A stretch of 64,000 nucleotides of DNA from Kutzneria chonburiensis. GTDB lineage: Bacteria > Actinomycetota > Actinomycetes > Mycobacteriales > Pseudonocardiaceae. Where the stretch lies: contig NZ_CP097263.1 of assembly GCF_028622115.1 (NCBI RefSeq), positions 4,712,001 to 4,776,000 on the forward strand, written 5' to 3'. The notes beneath the pieces were generated by a model. It made no database searches and was not told the DNA's origin. It saw only the letters and a list, made by a program, of their open reading frames with translations. A program made the translations under genes and the position numbers. Below, in pieces: positions 18,002-26,783 of this stretch; positions within the stretch are counted from its first letter, which is position 1, and each line of letters starts with the position of its first letter.

Positions 18002-18724
18002 ATGCGGATCGGGGAGCTAGCCGGGCTGGCCGGAGTGTCGACGAGGACCGTTCGGCACTATCACCGAATCGGTCTCTTGCCCGAGCCTTCGCGACGGGAG
18101 AACGGGTATCGGACCTATGAGCTGCGGGACCTCGTGCTGCTGCTGCGAACCCGACGACTCGTCGAACTCGGGCTGTCGCTCGAGGAGGTCGCCGACGCGC
18201 TGTCCGACGACCGCGGCCGGGATCTGGTGGAGATCATCCGGGAAATCGACGCTTCCTTGGCTTCGCAGCAGGAGCAGATCGCCCGGCAGCGCGCCGCCAT
18301 CGCCGACCTGCTGGCCGCCGACGGTGATCTGCGTTCTCCCGCCCTGGTCGACGTGCTGTCCTCGTTGGGCGATCATCCCGCTCGGGAGCGGGAAAGCCTG
18401 GTCGCCGAGCTCATCGAGTCCCTGACCGGGAACCTCGACCTGTACGAGTCCGTCGCCGCCGATCCCTCGTTGCGGTCCCAGATCCTGGCCGTCGAGACCG
18501 AGTTCGCCGCCCTGGTCGACGTTTCCCCGACCTCCCCCGTCGTCGAGGAGCTTGCCTCCCGGGCCCGGTCGTTCGGCCCTGCCGTCGCCGCCCTGCTGCC
18601 GACGGACGCCAGTGTGGACGCCGACGCCGAGACCCTGTTGTCCGCCGTCACCTCCGGCATGTCGCCCGCCCAGGTTCGCTGCCTGCGCCTCATGTTCTCG
18701 TACTGGCAGGAGGAGATGACGTGA
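18002..18724 (+). CDS. MerR-family transcriptional regulator
   Basis: The 240-residue protein begins MRIGELAGLAGVSTRTVRHYHRIGLL, the classical MerR winged helix, followed by a coiled coil at about 80-110 and a long helical C-terminal domain without the cysteine pattern of metal sensors, which suggests an organic ligand. The ATG is only a few bases from a likely promoter. An imperfect dyad, ACCTTGTC and GTGCAGGT, occupies 17969-17988, just after a TTGACC box, as expected for an autoregulated MerR promoter. It overlaps the next gene by four bases. Confidence 0.85.
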   Translation: MRIGELAGLAGVSTRTVRHYHRIGLLPEPSRRENGYRTYELRDLVLLLRTRRLVELGLSLEEVADALSDDRGRDLVEIIREIDASLASQQEQIARQRAAIADLLAADGDLRSPALVDVLSSLGDHPARERESLVAELIESLTGNLDLYESVAADPSLRSQILAVETEFAALVDVSPTSPVVEELASRARSFGPAVAALLPTDASVDADAETLLSAVTSGMSPAQVRCLRLMFSYWQEEMT

Positions 18725-19248
18725 TCCGCTGCTTGGTGGAGTGGTTGTTTCGCCGCCGTTCCCTCGGGTTCCACTATGGACGATCGTTCCGCCCGATCAT
18801 CTTGGTGTTGCTCGTCCTGACCATTGTGGAGGGTGTGATCGCCGAGCTCGTCCTGGGCTACCTGCTCGCCGGCACCTTCTGGCCTTGGCTCACGCTCGCC
18901 CTGCACGTGTACGGGCTCTTGTGGGTGCTCGGCGTGCTGGCTTCGCTCGAAGTCCGGCCGCATGTCATCGAGGACGACGCACTCGTGTTGCGCGACAGCG
19001 CTTTCAGCCAGCTGTCGATTCCCCTGTCGGCTGTGCGTTCGTTCTCGAAGATCTCCCGCGCGGGGGTGCTTCGCTCGGGCCTCAAGGTCCAGGGCGATGT
19101 GGCGATGTTCGCCTACGGGGACGCCAACATCACCGTGCACATCGAGCCCGTGGACGACCCGCGCTTGGCCGGCGTTCGGCAGATCCAGTTCACAGTGGAC
19201 GATCGGGAGAGTTTCCTCGCCGCCGTCGAGGGCGTCCGGGCGGCGTGA
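18721..19248 (+). CDS. Membrane protein with PH-like domain, coupled to merR
   Basis: The 175-residue protein starts at a GTG inside the merR stop (GTGA). Two membrane helices at about 26-70 (FRPIILVLLVLTIVEG and WPWLTLALHVYGLLWVLGVL) are followed by a soluble region of 100 residues with alternating strands (DDALVLRDS, AVRSFSKISRAG, NITVHIEPV, IQFTVDD) like bacterial PH-domain membrane proteins. Co-translation with merR suggests that it is the regulator's target or its envelope-stress partner. Function unknown. Confidence 0.7.
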   Translation: MIRCLVEWLFRRRSLGFHYGRSFRPIILVLLVLTIVEGVIAELVLGYLLAGTFWPWLTLALHVYGLLWVLGVLASLEVRPHVIEDDALVLRDSAFSQLSIPLSAVRSFSKISRAGVLRSGLKVQGDVAMFAYGDANITVHIEPVDDPRLAGVRQIQFTVDDRESFLAAVEGVRAA

Positions 19249-19505
19249 GGTTCCTGCTCGTCCTCCCCGAAGCCGAGCAGGAACCGCACGGGCGGCCGAG
19301 TCGGACCTCTCCCCTGGTCCGCACGCCCGCCCCTCGTCAGGCGCGTGGGCCATTCGACTCAACCAATCCACCCCTCGGACGGCCACCGGTGGTAACACCA
19401 GTTGACCGCCGCCGGACCAGTCTATGGCAGCGACCGGGGGTGTCAACTACTCTTGGGTCGGCCGGCCCCTGGGGTCGACATCAGTTGAGCGGAGTGGGGG
19501 ACGCC
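19249..19505. promoter_or_regulatory. Intergenic region upstream of the EspR-like gene
   Basis: About 257 bases hold no gene. A TTGACC box at 19402 and inverted GGTGGTAACACC at about 19388 may belong to the promoter of the EspR-like gene; nothing is decisive. Confidence 0.3.
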
Positions 19506-19952
19506 ATGCTGAGCTTCCGGGACAAACTCAACGCGGCATTCGACGCGGTGCGGCCCAACGGGCCCGACGGACCGGAGTACCGCAACACCGAGGTGGCGGC
19601 GGCGCTGGGCGAGCTGGGCGTCAAGGTCACGGGCTCCTACCTCGGCATGCTGCGCGGCGGCGAGCGGGACAACCCGACGGTGAACGTGGTGCAGGGACTG
19701 GCCACGTTCTTCGACCTGGACCCCGTGTACTTCCTCACGCCGACGACGCCGCAGGCGGCCGAGAAGGTGGCGGGCATCCACGGCGACCTGATGCGGCTGG
19801 CGGAATGGCGGGACAAGGGAGTCCTGGCCTTCGCGCTGCGGGCGATGCTGCTGGAGCAGGACAGCGGCCAGCTCGCGGAGGCGGCGAAGGTGCTGCTGGA
19901 GCAGGTGATGGAATTACGACGAACGGACCGCGGCGAGCCGGGTCAGCCATGA
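19506..19952 (+). CDS. EspR-like XRE-type DNA-binding protein
   Basis: The 148-residue protein has the layout of mycobacterial EspR: FRDKLNAAFDAV at the N-terminus, a helix-turn-helix in VAAALGELGVKVTGSYLGMLRGGERDNPTVNVVQGLATFFDLDPVYFL, and a C-terminal helical dimerisation part (EKVAGIHGDLMRLAEWRDKGVLAFALRAMLL). EspR is a nucleoid-associated regulator of secretion and cell-wall genes in Mycobacterium tuberculosis. Here it lies convergent with, and overlaps by 39 bases, an operon of an isoprenoid synthase, a DUF6545 membrane protein and an ImmA/IrrE peptidase. ATG at 19506 was chosen; an in-frame GTG four codons upstream is possible. Confidence 0.8.
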   Translation: MLSFRDKLNAAFDAVRPNGPDGPEYRNTEVAAALGELGVKVTGSYLGMLRGGERDNPTVNVVQGLATFFDLDPVYFLTPTTPQAAEKVAGIHGDLMRLAEWRDKGVLAFALRAMLLEQDSGQLAEAAKVLLEQVMELRRTDRGEPGQP

Positions 19953-20798
19953 CCGGCCCAACGCGGGCACGGCGACAGCGAGCTGCCGCGCGGTTCCGAC
20001 GCTGACCCGCTGGGAAAGCACGTCGTAGTCGGCGCGTTCGATGGCGCCGAGAATGCCGCCGTACAGGTCCATCCCGGCCAGGGCGGTCTGACGGCCGACG
20101 GGCTCCAACAGCGGCACGCCGGCACGGGCCTGGCGGTAGAGCTCGCGGGCCCGGGCGATCTCGAACTTGATCAGGGAACGGAACTCGGGGCTCAGGCCGA
20201 TCTCGGTCACGGTGAAGCGGCGAAGATCCTCGGCCGGCAGGTAGACGCGGCCGCGGCGCAGGTCGTCGCCGACGTCACGCAGGATGTTGGTGAGCTGGAA
20301 GGCGATGCCCATCAGGCGCATGGCCTCGGCGGCTTCGGCCGAACGACCGCCGAGCACGGGCACCAGCTGCAAGGCCATGGTGCCGGCGGCGCCGTGCATG
20401 TAGACCTCGAGGTCGCTGTAGGTCTCGTACGACGTGACGACCAGGTCCGAAGCCATGGCGTCGAGAAAGGTCTCGACGAGGTGCACGGGAATGTCCCAGG
20501 TCTGCAAGGTGTGCAGCAGCGCGCGGCCGAACTCGTCGGCGGTGTCGCCGGCCTTCAGATCGGCGAGGATCTGGTCACGCCAAGGCGCGAACGAAGCGGT
20601 GTCGGAGCCGTCGACCATCTCGTCGGCGTGCCGGGCGAAGCCGTAGATGGCCTGCACGAACGGCCGCCGGGCCGGCGGCAGCAACAGCGAAGCCAGGTAG
20701 TAGGACTTGTCGTGCGCGGCCAGCAACTCCTTGCACCGCAGGTAGCACGCACGCAGCTGGGGATCGCGGATGCCGGCGGCATCGAGCTCAGAGGTCAC
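19914..20798 (-). CDS. Squalene/phytoene synthase-like trans-isoprenyl enzyme
   Basis: The 294-residue protein has both Asp-rich motifs of the family: FARHADEMVDG (first Asp of the canonical DDxxD replaced by Ala-Asp-Glu) and QLTNILRDVGDDLRRGRVYLP, plus the SYYLASLLLP and YMHGAAGTMALQL segments. It should condense two prenyl diphosphates head to head. No phytoene desaturase, cyclase or squalene-hopene gene is adjacent. Instead its GTG overlaps the stop of the DUF6545 membrane gene (GTGA), so it is translated with that protein and the ImmA/IrrE peptidase. This is not a standard carotenoid or hopanoid cluster. Confidence 0.85.
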   Translation of the reverse strand: MTSELDAAGIRDPQLRACYLRCKELLAAHDKSYYLASLLLPPARRPFVQAIYGFARHADEMVDGSDTASFAPWRDQILADLKAGDTADEFGRALLHTLQTWDIPVHLVETFLDAMASDLVVTSYETYSDLEVYMHGAAGTMALQLVPVLGGRSAEAAEAMRLMGIAFQLTNILRDVGDDLRRGRVYLPAEDLRRFTVTEIGLSPEFRSLIKFEIARARELYRQARAGVPLLEPVGRQTALAGMDLYGGILGAIERADYDVLSQRVSVGTARQLAVAVPALGRSWLTRLAAVRSS

Positions 20799-21877
20799 GG
20801 CTGTCCTTGGTAGGCGGCCAACACGTCGTCGAGCGGACGGGACCGCGCGGCCCGCGCGATCCCGAGCCACCAGTCTATGTCCCCGGCCAGATCGGGCCCG
20901 TCCAGCCCGGTCTCGCCGGACATGGTGGGGTGCAAGGCAAGCAGCCCGTCCCACAGCTCGATCACCCGCCGGTACACCAGGGCGTGCTGCTGCCCGGGCC
21001 GCAGCCGCAGCCGGTCGTGCCACTCGGACCGCGGCGGATCGAGCGTGACCGTGGCGCCGGTCAGCAGGCGCCACAACGGATATAGCCGCCGACGGTGGCG
21101 ATAATGCCTGGTAGCGCGGGCAAACGCCTCGATCCGCGGCCCCCAGGCCGGCGCGGTCACGCCGACGAACGCAGTCACCAGACTCACCGCGACCAAGGCG
21201 CCCTCGGCCTGGAGCTGCACCCACGGCGGCGTGATCCCGAACGCCTCGGCCAGCTGGTATCCCACCACGTGCACACAGAACAACAGCCCGAATACGCAGC
21301 CGATGGTGTGAAGCCGCAGCCCACGCCGCAGCCACGGCAGGTCGGCCTTGGCCGCCCAGCGCCACGACGCCGAGGTGAAACTCGCGATGGTGTAAGCGAA
21401 GTAGCTGACGATCACGACGTAACTCAGGGCAGCCACGGGATGCACCGGGCCGGGGGTGACCATCCGACCGGCCGGTCCGCGCAGGAAGTCGACGTCACGG
21501 GGCATGGTCGCGAACAGGATCAGCCCGACCGCCAGCGCCGAAACGCCGATCACCGCCGAACGCCGCACCAGCGAGGCAACTTTGGTGCGCTGCAAGGGAT
21601 CCGCAGTGGCCAGCCAGAAGAAGGTCTGCGTGAAGAAGCCGCCGGCGCAGGCGATCACGTGCAGCAGCGGCCAGGCCAACGCCCAGCCGGCCCAGCGGTC
21701 CACGCCCACCGCGAACGACTCGATCTCCAATGGCACGGCCAAGAACCACGCGGCGAAGCCGAGTGCCAGCACGTGCCCGGGTCGCCGGTCGACGGTGACG
21801 CGCACGAGCATGCGCAGCCGGAGCATCAGCGCGGCGGCGGCGACCACGACCGTGGCCACCAGGGCGACGGTCAGCAC
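20795..21877 (-). CDS. DUF6545 / MAB_1171c-type seven-helix membrane protein
   Basis: The 360-residue protein shows about seven hydrophobic helices in residues 1-235, with histidines at conserved-looking helix positions (PLLHVIACAGGFFTQTFFW, GPVHPVAALSY, CVHVVGYQ), and a cytoplasmic C-terminal domain (IEAFARATRHYRHRRRLYPLWRLLTG, then RPGQQHALVYRRVIELWDGLLAL). This is the pattern of the actinobacterial MAB_1171c family, which is often found beside XRE and ImmA/IrrE genes; its function is unknown. It overlaps the peptidase gene by seven bases upstream and the isoprenoid synthase by four bases downstream. Confidence 0.75.
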   Translation of the reverse strand: MLTVALVATVVVAAAALMLRLRMLVRVTVDRRPGHVLALGFAAWFLAVPLEIESFAVGVDRWAGWALAWPLLHVIACAGGFFTQTFFWLATADPLQRTKVASLVRRSAVIGVSALAVGLILFATMPRDVDFLRGPAGRMVTPGPVHPVAALSYVVIVSYFAYTIASFTSASWRWAAKADLPWLRRGLRLHTIGCVFGLLFCVHVVGYQLAEAFGITPPWVQLQAEGALVAVSLVTAFVGVTAPAWGPRIEAFARATRHYRHRRRLYPLWRLLTGATVTLDPPRSEWHDRLRLRPGQQHALVYRRVIELWDGLLALHPTMSGETGLDGPDLAGDIDWWLGIARAARSRPLDDVLAAYQGQP

Positions 21878-22407
21878 AGTTCGCGGGCCAGGGCGTCCAC
21901 GATCTGCGCCTCGGCCTCGGTGAGGTTGCGGTGTCCGGCAGTCGGCGCGAGCTCGCCCAGCGCCCGCACGGCGGCGCCGGCGAACACCTCGGCCTCGACC
22001 TCCTGATCGTCGGTGAAGCCGCCGCGGCCAAGAATCCGCGACAGCAGCGCCGGGCTGAGATTCGGTACGAGCGCGTTCAGCACTTTCATCAGGACGTCCC
22101 GCGTGGCTGGGTCGACGTCGCAGGTCCTCGCGTGCCCGGGCAGCAGCATGTGCCCGATCTCGTGCCAGATGACGTGGATCTGGTACAGCGCGCTGGATCC
22201 CACCGATTGGTAGACGATGTAGTCGGCGTCGGCCATGCCCAGCCAGGCCCCGCTGATCGATGTCCGCAGCGGCAACGGGATCAGGTGCAGCGGCCGATCC
22301 CGGTCCCGCGACAGCCGTTGGCACACAACGCGAACGTCCGGATGCAGGAAGTCACGACGTCGGAGTTCGCCCAGCACGTGATCGACCGTGGCGCGCCGCC
22401 TACCCAT
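21871..22407 (-). CDS. ImmA/IrrE-family zinc metallopeptidase
   Basis: The 178-residue protein carries HEIGH at residues 82-86 with a supporting C-terminal acidic region (DQEVEAEVFAGAAVRAL) that supplies the third zinc ligand in this family. Such peptidases typically cleave a partner XRE repressor. The only XRE-type gene nearby is the EspR-like one at 19506. GGGGAG precedes ATG 22407. The gene heads a three-gene overlapping unit: peptidase, DUF6545 protein, isoprenoid synthase. Confidence 0.85.
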   Translation of the reverse strand: MGRRRATVDHVLGELRRRDFLHPDVRVVCQRLSRDRDRPLHLIPLPLRTSISGAWLGMADADYIVYQSVGSSALYQIHVIWHEIGHMLLPGHARTCDVDPATRDVLMKVLNALVPNLSPALLSRILGRGGFTDDQEVEAEVFAGAAVRALGELAPTAGHRNLTEAEAQIVDALARELC

Positions 22408-22448
22408 GTGGAGGGCACTCCCCTCGGATCCGTGCGTGGTAGACCATT

Positions 22449-23309
22449 CTAGCGCGCGTGGCGCAAGCGGTTGGCGTCGGCGATGATGGCTGCCCCAAGG
22501 GCCCTGGCCGTCTCGGTGCGCACACGGGGCGGCGGCGACAGTACGAACTCGACCTCGCCAAGGGCCGGAAGTCCCTGCTGGGGGCCGAGTTCGACCAGAT
22601 CGTGCGGGATGAGGCTACGGGTGTGAGCGGTCACGCCGAGTCCGGCCAGCACGGCCGCGCGCAGCCCGCTCAGGCTGGTGCTCGTGCAGGCGATGCGAAA
22701 CCCTCGGCCATGCCACTGCAGGGTTTCCAACGCTTGCGCACGGCTGACGCTCGGCTCCGGGTACAGGATCAGCGGGACATCGGCGGCGGGATCGATCCGG
22801 GTGGTCTCGGTGCCGACCCAGACCAGCCGGTCCCGCCACACCAGCTGCCCGTGGGCCGCGCCCAGTTGCCGTTTGCCGAAAACAAGATCCAGTTGGCGAG
22901 CTTCCAACTTGCGGTGCAGTTCGCCGCTGAGCCCCACGGTCAGCTCCAGCTCCACGCCGGGATGGCGCCGCCGGAAGTCCCGCAGCACGTCGGTCAGGTA
23001 CGTGGCGACGAAATCCTCCGAGGCCCCGAACCGCAGCCGTCCGCGCAGCTGAGGTCCGGCGAAGAAGCTCACCGCCTCCCGGCCGGTGTCGAGGATGGTG
23101 CGGGCGAAGCCGACCATGGCCTCGCCGTCCGGCGTCAGCTCGACGGTGTGCGTGTCGCGCAGGAACATCTGCTTGCCGAGGGTCGCCTCCAGCTGCCGCA
23201 CGTGCTGGCTGATCGTCGACTGCCGGACGCCGAGCTGGTCGGCGGCCTGGGTGAAGCTGAGCGTCTGAGCGACGGCCAGGAAGCTCTCCAGCTGTGCCGG
23301 CTTGAACAT
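22449..23309 (-). CDS. LysR-type regulator in the fdhD operon
   Basis: The 286-residue protein has the N-terminal LTTR helix-turn-helix (LESFLAVAQTLSFTQAADQLGVRQSTISQHVRQLE) and a two-lobed ligand domain. It starts 13 bases after fdhD and follows OFA transporter and fdhD on the same strand. It is therefore a second candidate regulator of formate or oxalate metabolism, or a sensor feeding into the peptidase gene 41 bases downstream. Confidence 0.85.
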   Translation of the reverse strand: MFKPAQLESFLAVAQTLSFTQAADQLGVRQSTISQHVRQLEATLGKQMFLRDTHTVELTPDGEAMVGFARTILDTGREAVSFFAGPQLRGRLRFGASEDFVATYLTDVLRDFRRRHPGVELELTVGLSGELHRKLEARQLDLVFGKRQLGAAHGQLVWRDRLVWVGTETTRIDPAADVPLILYPEPSVSRAQALETLQWHGRGFRIACTSTSLSGLRAAVLAGLGVTAHTRSLIPHDLVELGPQQGLPALGEVEFVLSPPPRVRTETARALGAAIIADANRLRHAR

Positions 23310-23322
23310 GGGGCCAGCGTAA

Positions 23323-24147
23323 TCAGAGTCCCAGTCGTCGGCTGCCGGTATAGACGTTCATGGACGTGCCGCGCAGGAAGCCGATCAGCGTCAGCCCCAT
23401 CTCCGCGGCCAGCTCGACGGCCAGCGAGGACGGCGCCGACACCGCGGCCAGCACCGGGATGCCGGCCATCACCGCCTTCTGCACCAACTCGAAGGATGCT
23501 CGGCCGCTGACCATGAGCACGGTTCCGCTCAACGGCAGGCGGTCCTCCCGCAGCGCCCAGCCGATCACCTTGTCCACGGCATTGTGTCGGCCGACGTCCT
23601 CGCGCAGGCACAGCAGCCGACCGTCCCGGGTGAACAGTCCCGCGGCGTGCAGGCCACCCGTTCGATCGAACACCAGCTGGGCCGTGCGCAGGGTGTCCGG
23701 CATCGTGGTGACGGTGTCGATGTCGACCTGGAGCTCGTCGTACTCGACGGTCCAGCGGCTGGTCGCCCGCACCGCGTCCAGGCTGGCCTTGCCGCACAGG
23801 CCGCACGAGGAGGTGGTGTAGAAGTTGCGCTCCACCGACGGATCCGGCGGCGGCACCCCGGCGGCCAAAGTAACGTCCAGGACGTTATATGTGTTGCCGC
23901 CGTCGACGGTCGCGCCGGCGCAGTACCGGATCGCGTTCAGCTCGCCGGCCTTGCCGATCACGCCCTCGGAGACCAGAAAGCCCGCCGCCAGGTCGAAATC
24001 ATGGCCGGGCGTGCGCATCGTGACCGACAGCGGCTGACCGCCGACCCGGATCTCCAGCGGCTCCTCGGCGGCCAGGGTGTCCGGCCGGGCGCTCACCCGG
24101 CCGTCCACCACCCGGACGACACGTCGCCGTGCCGTGACGCGGCCCAT
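23323..24147 (-). CDS. fdhD: FdhD, sulfurtransferase for formate dehydrogenase maturation
   Basis: The 274-residue protein shows the FdhD loop [14 protein letters not shown] with Cys115 and Cys118, [19 protein letters not shown] (cofactor pocket), and [16 protein letters not shown]. FdhD hands sulfur from a cysteine desulfurase to the Mo-bisPGD cofactor, which formate dehydrogenase requires for activity. Its ATG overlaps the transporter stop (TGATG). The only molybdenum FDH visible is the one at 1117-5606, so the two loci belong functionally together. Confidence 0.93.
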   Translation of the reverse strand: MGRVTARRRVVRVVDGRVSARPDTLAAEEPLEIRVGGQPLSVTMRTPGHDFDLAAGFLVSEGVIGKAGELNAIRYCAGATVDGGNTYNVLDVTLAAGVPPPDPSVERNFYTTSSCGLCGKASLDAVRATSRWTVEYDELQVDIDTVTTMPDTLRTAQLVFDRTGGLHAAGLFTRDGRLLCLREDVGRHNAVDKVIGWALREDRLPLSGTVLMVSGRASFELVQKAVMAGIPVLAAVSAPSSLAVELAAEMGLTLIGFLRGTSMNVYTGSRRLGL

Positions 24148-25361
24148 CAGGCCGGCACCAGCAGTCGCGGGACGCCGGGTTGACGCAACATGGCGGCGGC
24201 GACGGCGCCGAGGACGCCCAGGCCCGCCGCGAGCAGGAAGCCCGCCGCGAAGCCGTACATCGCGACCATGGTGGTCGCGAGGCCGATGCCGACGATGCCG
24301 CCGACCGCCTTGGCGCTGTAGACCAGGCCGAAGTTCAGCAGGCCCGCCTGGTCGCCGAAGTGGGCTTCGACCAGGGCCGGCAGTAGGGCGTAGCAGCAGC
24401 CGGCGGTGGTGCCGACCAGCAGTGCCGCGAACACCATGAGGACGCCCGACTGGTGTTGACCCGCGACGATCATCAGGAGTTGCCCGAGGGCGCCAAGGGC
24501 CAGCGCCGCGCGGACCACCCGTCCGACGCCGAACTGCTCGCCCGCCCAGCCCGTCGCCCAGCGGGCCACGCCGCTGGCCAGCGTCAGCACGCAGACCGTG
24601 ACCGCCGCGAACGCGTAGCCCCATCCGCTGGACGCCACGAACGCCGCTGTGTAGGCAACGTCGAACAGCCACGCCGCCGCCGCGCAGGCGACCAGCACGT
24701 ACATCACCGCCGAGGTCGGGCAACGCAGCAGTTGGCCCGGCGTGTAGTTGCGGATCGCCGGGCGGCTGTGCCGCAGGCTGAGGTTCACAGTCTTGTCCAG
24801 CGCCCACTTCCGCGGGTCCGGCTTCGCCGGCCACCAGTCCGCCGGCGGCTCCCTCAGCACGATGCCGGCCGCCGTGATCACCACCAGTGCGATGATCGGC
24901 AGCGGCGTCGCGAACAACACCGCACCCGCCGCGAACGACCCGCTCACCAGGCCCAGATACGTTCGCCTTTCCGGGAACCACTTCGCCACCACGCCGAAGC
25001 ACGTGCCGTACACCACCGCCGCCCCGAGGCCGCCCAGCACCGCCGTGGCCGGTCCTTGGAACAGGTCTCCCGCCGCCGTCAGGACTGCCCCCGCCGGCAT
25101 CGCCAGCATCGGCTTCACGTGCAGTCGTTCCCTCAGCCAGGCCATCGGGAACACCGCAACCGCTTGCGTGGCCACCCAGATCGCCAGCAGCCAGTAGTCC
25201 CCGCCCACGATCAGGCCGAAGCCGTACTGCCCTGCCCCCGCGACCAGCATCGCCACACAGGCCGCTGCCAGCACCCAGTTCCTGGAGTGCCCCAGCAGCT
25301 CACGATCGCTCTCCCCGACCCGGTACCGCCGGCCGTAGAAGTCGGTCACTTCGGTTGCCAT
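24147..25361 (-). CDS. Second OFA-type MFS transporter
   Basis: About 404 residues and 12 membrane helices, with the same N-terminal signature as the transporter at 8065 ([19 protein letters not shown]) and [18 protein letters not shown]. It is shorter, lacking a few loop segments, so it is a diverged paralogue. It is followed without a gap by fdhD, and its leader faces the operator shared with moeA. Formate or oxalate transport is probable. ATG 25361 is preferred over GTG 25370 because GGTAGGTGAG then lies at usual spacing. Confidence 0.82.
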   Translation of the reverse strand: MATEVTDFYGRRYRVGESDRELLGHSRNWVLAAACVAMLVAGAGQYGFGLIVGGDYWLLAIWVATQAVAVFPMAWLRERLHVKPMLAMPAGAVLTAAGDLFQGPATAVLGGLGAAVVYGTCFGVVAKWFPERRTYLGLVSGSFAAGAVLFATPLPIIALVVITAAGIVLREPPADWWPAKPDPRKWALDKTVNLSLRHSRPAIRNYTPGQLLRCPTSAVMYVLVACAAAAWLFDVAYTAAFVASSGWGYAFAAVTVCVLTLASGVARWATGWAGEQFGVGRVVRAALALGALGQLLMIVAGQHQSGVLMVFAALLVGTTAGCCYALLPALVEAHFGDQAGLLNFGLVYSAKAVGGIVGIGLATTMVAMYGFAAGFLLAAGLGVLGAVAAAMLRQPGVPRLLVPA

Positions 25362-25570
25362 CGGTCTCACCTACCCGCAGTCGTCGATGCCGCTCGCCGG
25401 CCTTGTTCCCTCGTGCCCGTTCACCGAGCCCGCCGATCCACTCGCCCTGCCACGCCGTCCGGCCAACCGAACCGGCCGGCCACCAGCCCGCCCGTCCCCG
25501 CGCTTCGATCACCCGGCCATTGGCCCGTCGACCCTCCGAGCCGGCCTCCTCCACTCGTTCGCCTCACACC
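25362..25570 (-). other. G-rich, C-poor leader of the second OFA transporter operon
   Basis: About 210 bases between the operator and the transporter hold no supported gene. On the transcribed strand the sequence is rich in G and poor in C, like the 490-base leader of the fdh operon. No repeat is present here. Confidence 0.35.
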
Positions 25571-25593
25571 AGATTGCATACAGTATGTGATAA
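25571..25593. promoter_or_regulatory. Operator copy 4, between second OFA transporter and moeA-like gene
   Basis: AGATTGCATAC, central A, GTATGTGATAA: left half perfect and right half with nine of eleven bases of consensus. It ends ten bases before the moeA-like ATG, so it must overlap that gene's promoter or leader. Confidence 0.75.
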
Positions 25594-25603
25594 GTTGTAT
25601 AGC

Positions 25604-26779
25604 ATGACCACGGGCTGGACGGAAGCCAGGCAGGTCGCGCGGGACGCGGCCGAGCCGCTGGAGGCGATCACGGTCGATCTGGGCGGGGCGCTGGGGCTGG
25701 CGCTGGCCGAGCACCTGCCGGCCCTGGTGTCACTGCCGCTGTGCGACACGTCGGCGATGGACGGCTACGCGGTGCGGGGCACGGGCCCGTGGCAGGTGAT
25801 CGGCCGCCGCCTGGCCGGAGCGTGCACGTCAGGCGCGGCATTGGAACCGGGTCAGGCGTTGGAGATCGCCACCGGCGCGCCGATTCCCCTTGGCACCTGG
25901 GCAGTCCTACCGGTCGAACTGTCCGCACTGGAGGGTTCGACCGTCGCCGGTGAGCTGCCGGGCAAGCACCACATCCGCCGCCGCGGCGAGGACATTCCCC
26001 GCGGCCGCCGGGTGTTGCAGGCCGGCAGTGTCGTCACGCCGGCGGCGCTCGGACTCGCGGCGAGCGTGGGCTACGACGTCCTTCGCGTGCACCGCAGGCC
26101 CCGAGTTCGCGTCGTGGTGAGCGGCGACGAGCTGCTCACGACTGGCCTGCCCACTCACGGCCAGGTCCGCGACGCCATCGGCCCGCTGCTGCCTGGCCTG
26201 ATCACTGCGGCCGGCGGCGAGCTGCTCGACACCCAGTTCGTCGCCGACCGCGCCGGCGCGCTGTCCGAATCCCTGGCCTGCGACGACGTGGATGTGGTCG
26301 CCGTCTGCGGCTCCACCTCTGTCGGACCCGCCGACCACCTGCGTCCCGTACTCGGCGCGCTGAAGGCTGACGTTCTGGTCGACGGCGTCGCCTGCCGCCC
26401 CGGCCATCCGCAACTACTGGCCGCTCTACCCGACGGCCGGCACGTCGTCGGCCTGCCCGGCAACCCTTTCGCCGCCCTCGCCGCCGGCCACACCCTGCTC
26501 GCCCCGCTCCTGCACGGTCTCGCCGGCCACTCCCCCAAGGCCCCACTCACCGGCCGTCTCCGCGGTGCCGTCACTGCCCGTGCCACCGAAACACGCCTCG
26601 TACCCGCCGTTCGCACCGACGACGCCCTCGTCCCCGTCGGCCGCGACCGCGCCGGCAACCTCTGGGGCGCTGCCATGGCCGACGTGCTGGCCGTCGTCCC
26701 TCCACAGTGGACCGGTCCCGAGGTCGAGGTCCTCCCCTCTGAAACCCCCTCCGGCGCCCTCTTCGCGCTGCCAGAATGA
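25604..26779 (+). CDS. moeA: MoeA-like molybdopterin molybdotransferase
   Basis: The 391-residue protein has the MoeA order of domains: SLPLCDTSAMDGYAVRG (domain I), ATGAPIPLGTWAVLPVE, domain III with VVVSGDELL, CGSTSVGPADHL (a variant of the usual GGVSVGxxD) and GLPGNPFAAL. MoeA inserts molybdate into adenylylated molybdopterin. The gene is divergent from the OFA transporter and fdhD, under operator copy 4, and has no clear ribosome site before ATG 25604, suggesting a leaderless or very short-leader transcript. It is probably a dedicated copy that raises Mo-cofactor supply when formate dehydrogenase is induced. Confidence 0.85.
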   Translation: MTTGWTEARQVARDAAEPLEAITVDLGGALGLALAEHLPALVSLPLCDTSAMDGYAVRGTGPWQVIGRRLAGACTSGAALEPGQALEIATGAPIPLGTWAVLPVELSALEGSTVAGELPGKHHIRRRGEDIPRGRRVLQAGSVVTPAALGLAASVGYDVLRVHRRPRVRVVVSGDELLTTGLPTHGQVRDAIGPLLPGLITAAGGELLDTQFVADRAGALSESLACDDVDVVAVCGSTSVGPADHLRPVLGALKADVLVDGVACRPGHPQLLAALPDGRHVVGLPGNPFAALAAGHTLLAPLLHGLAGHSPKAPLTGRLRGAVTARATETRLVPAVRTDDALVPVGRDRAGNLWGAAMADVLAVVPPQWTGPEVEVLPSETPSGALFALPE

Positions 26780-26783
26780 CTGC

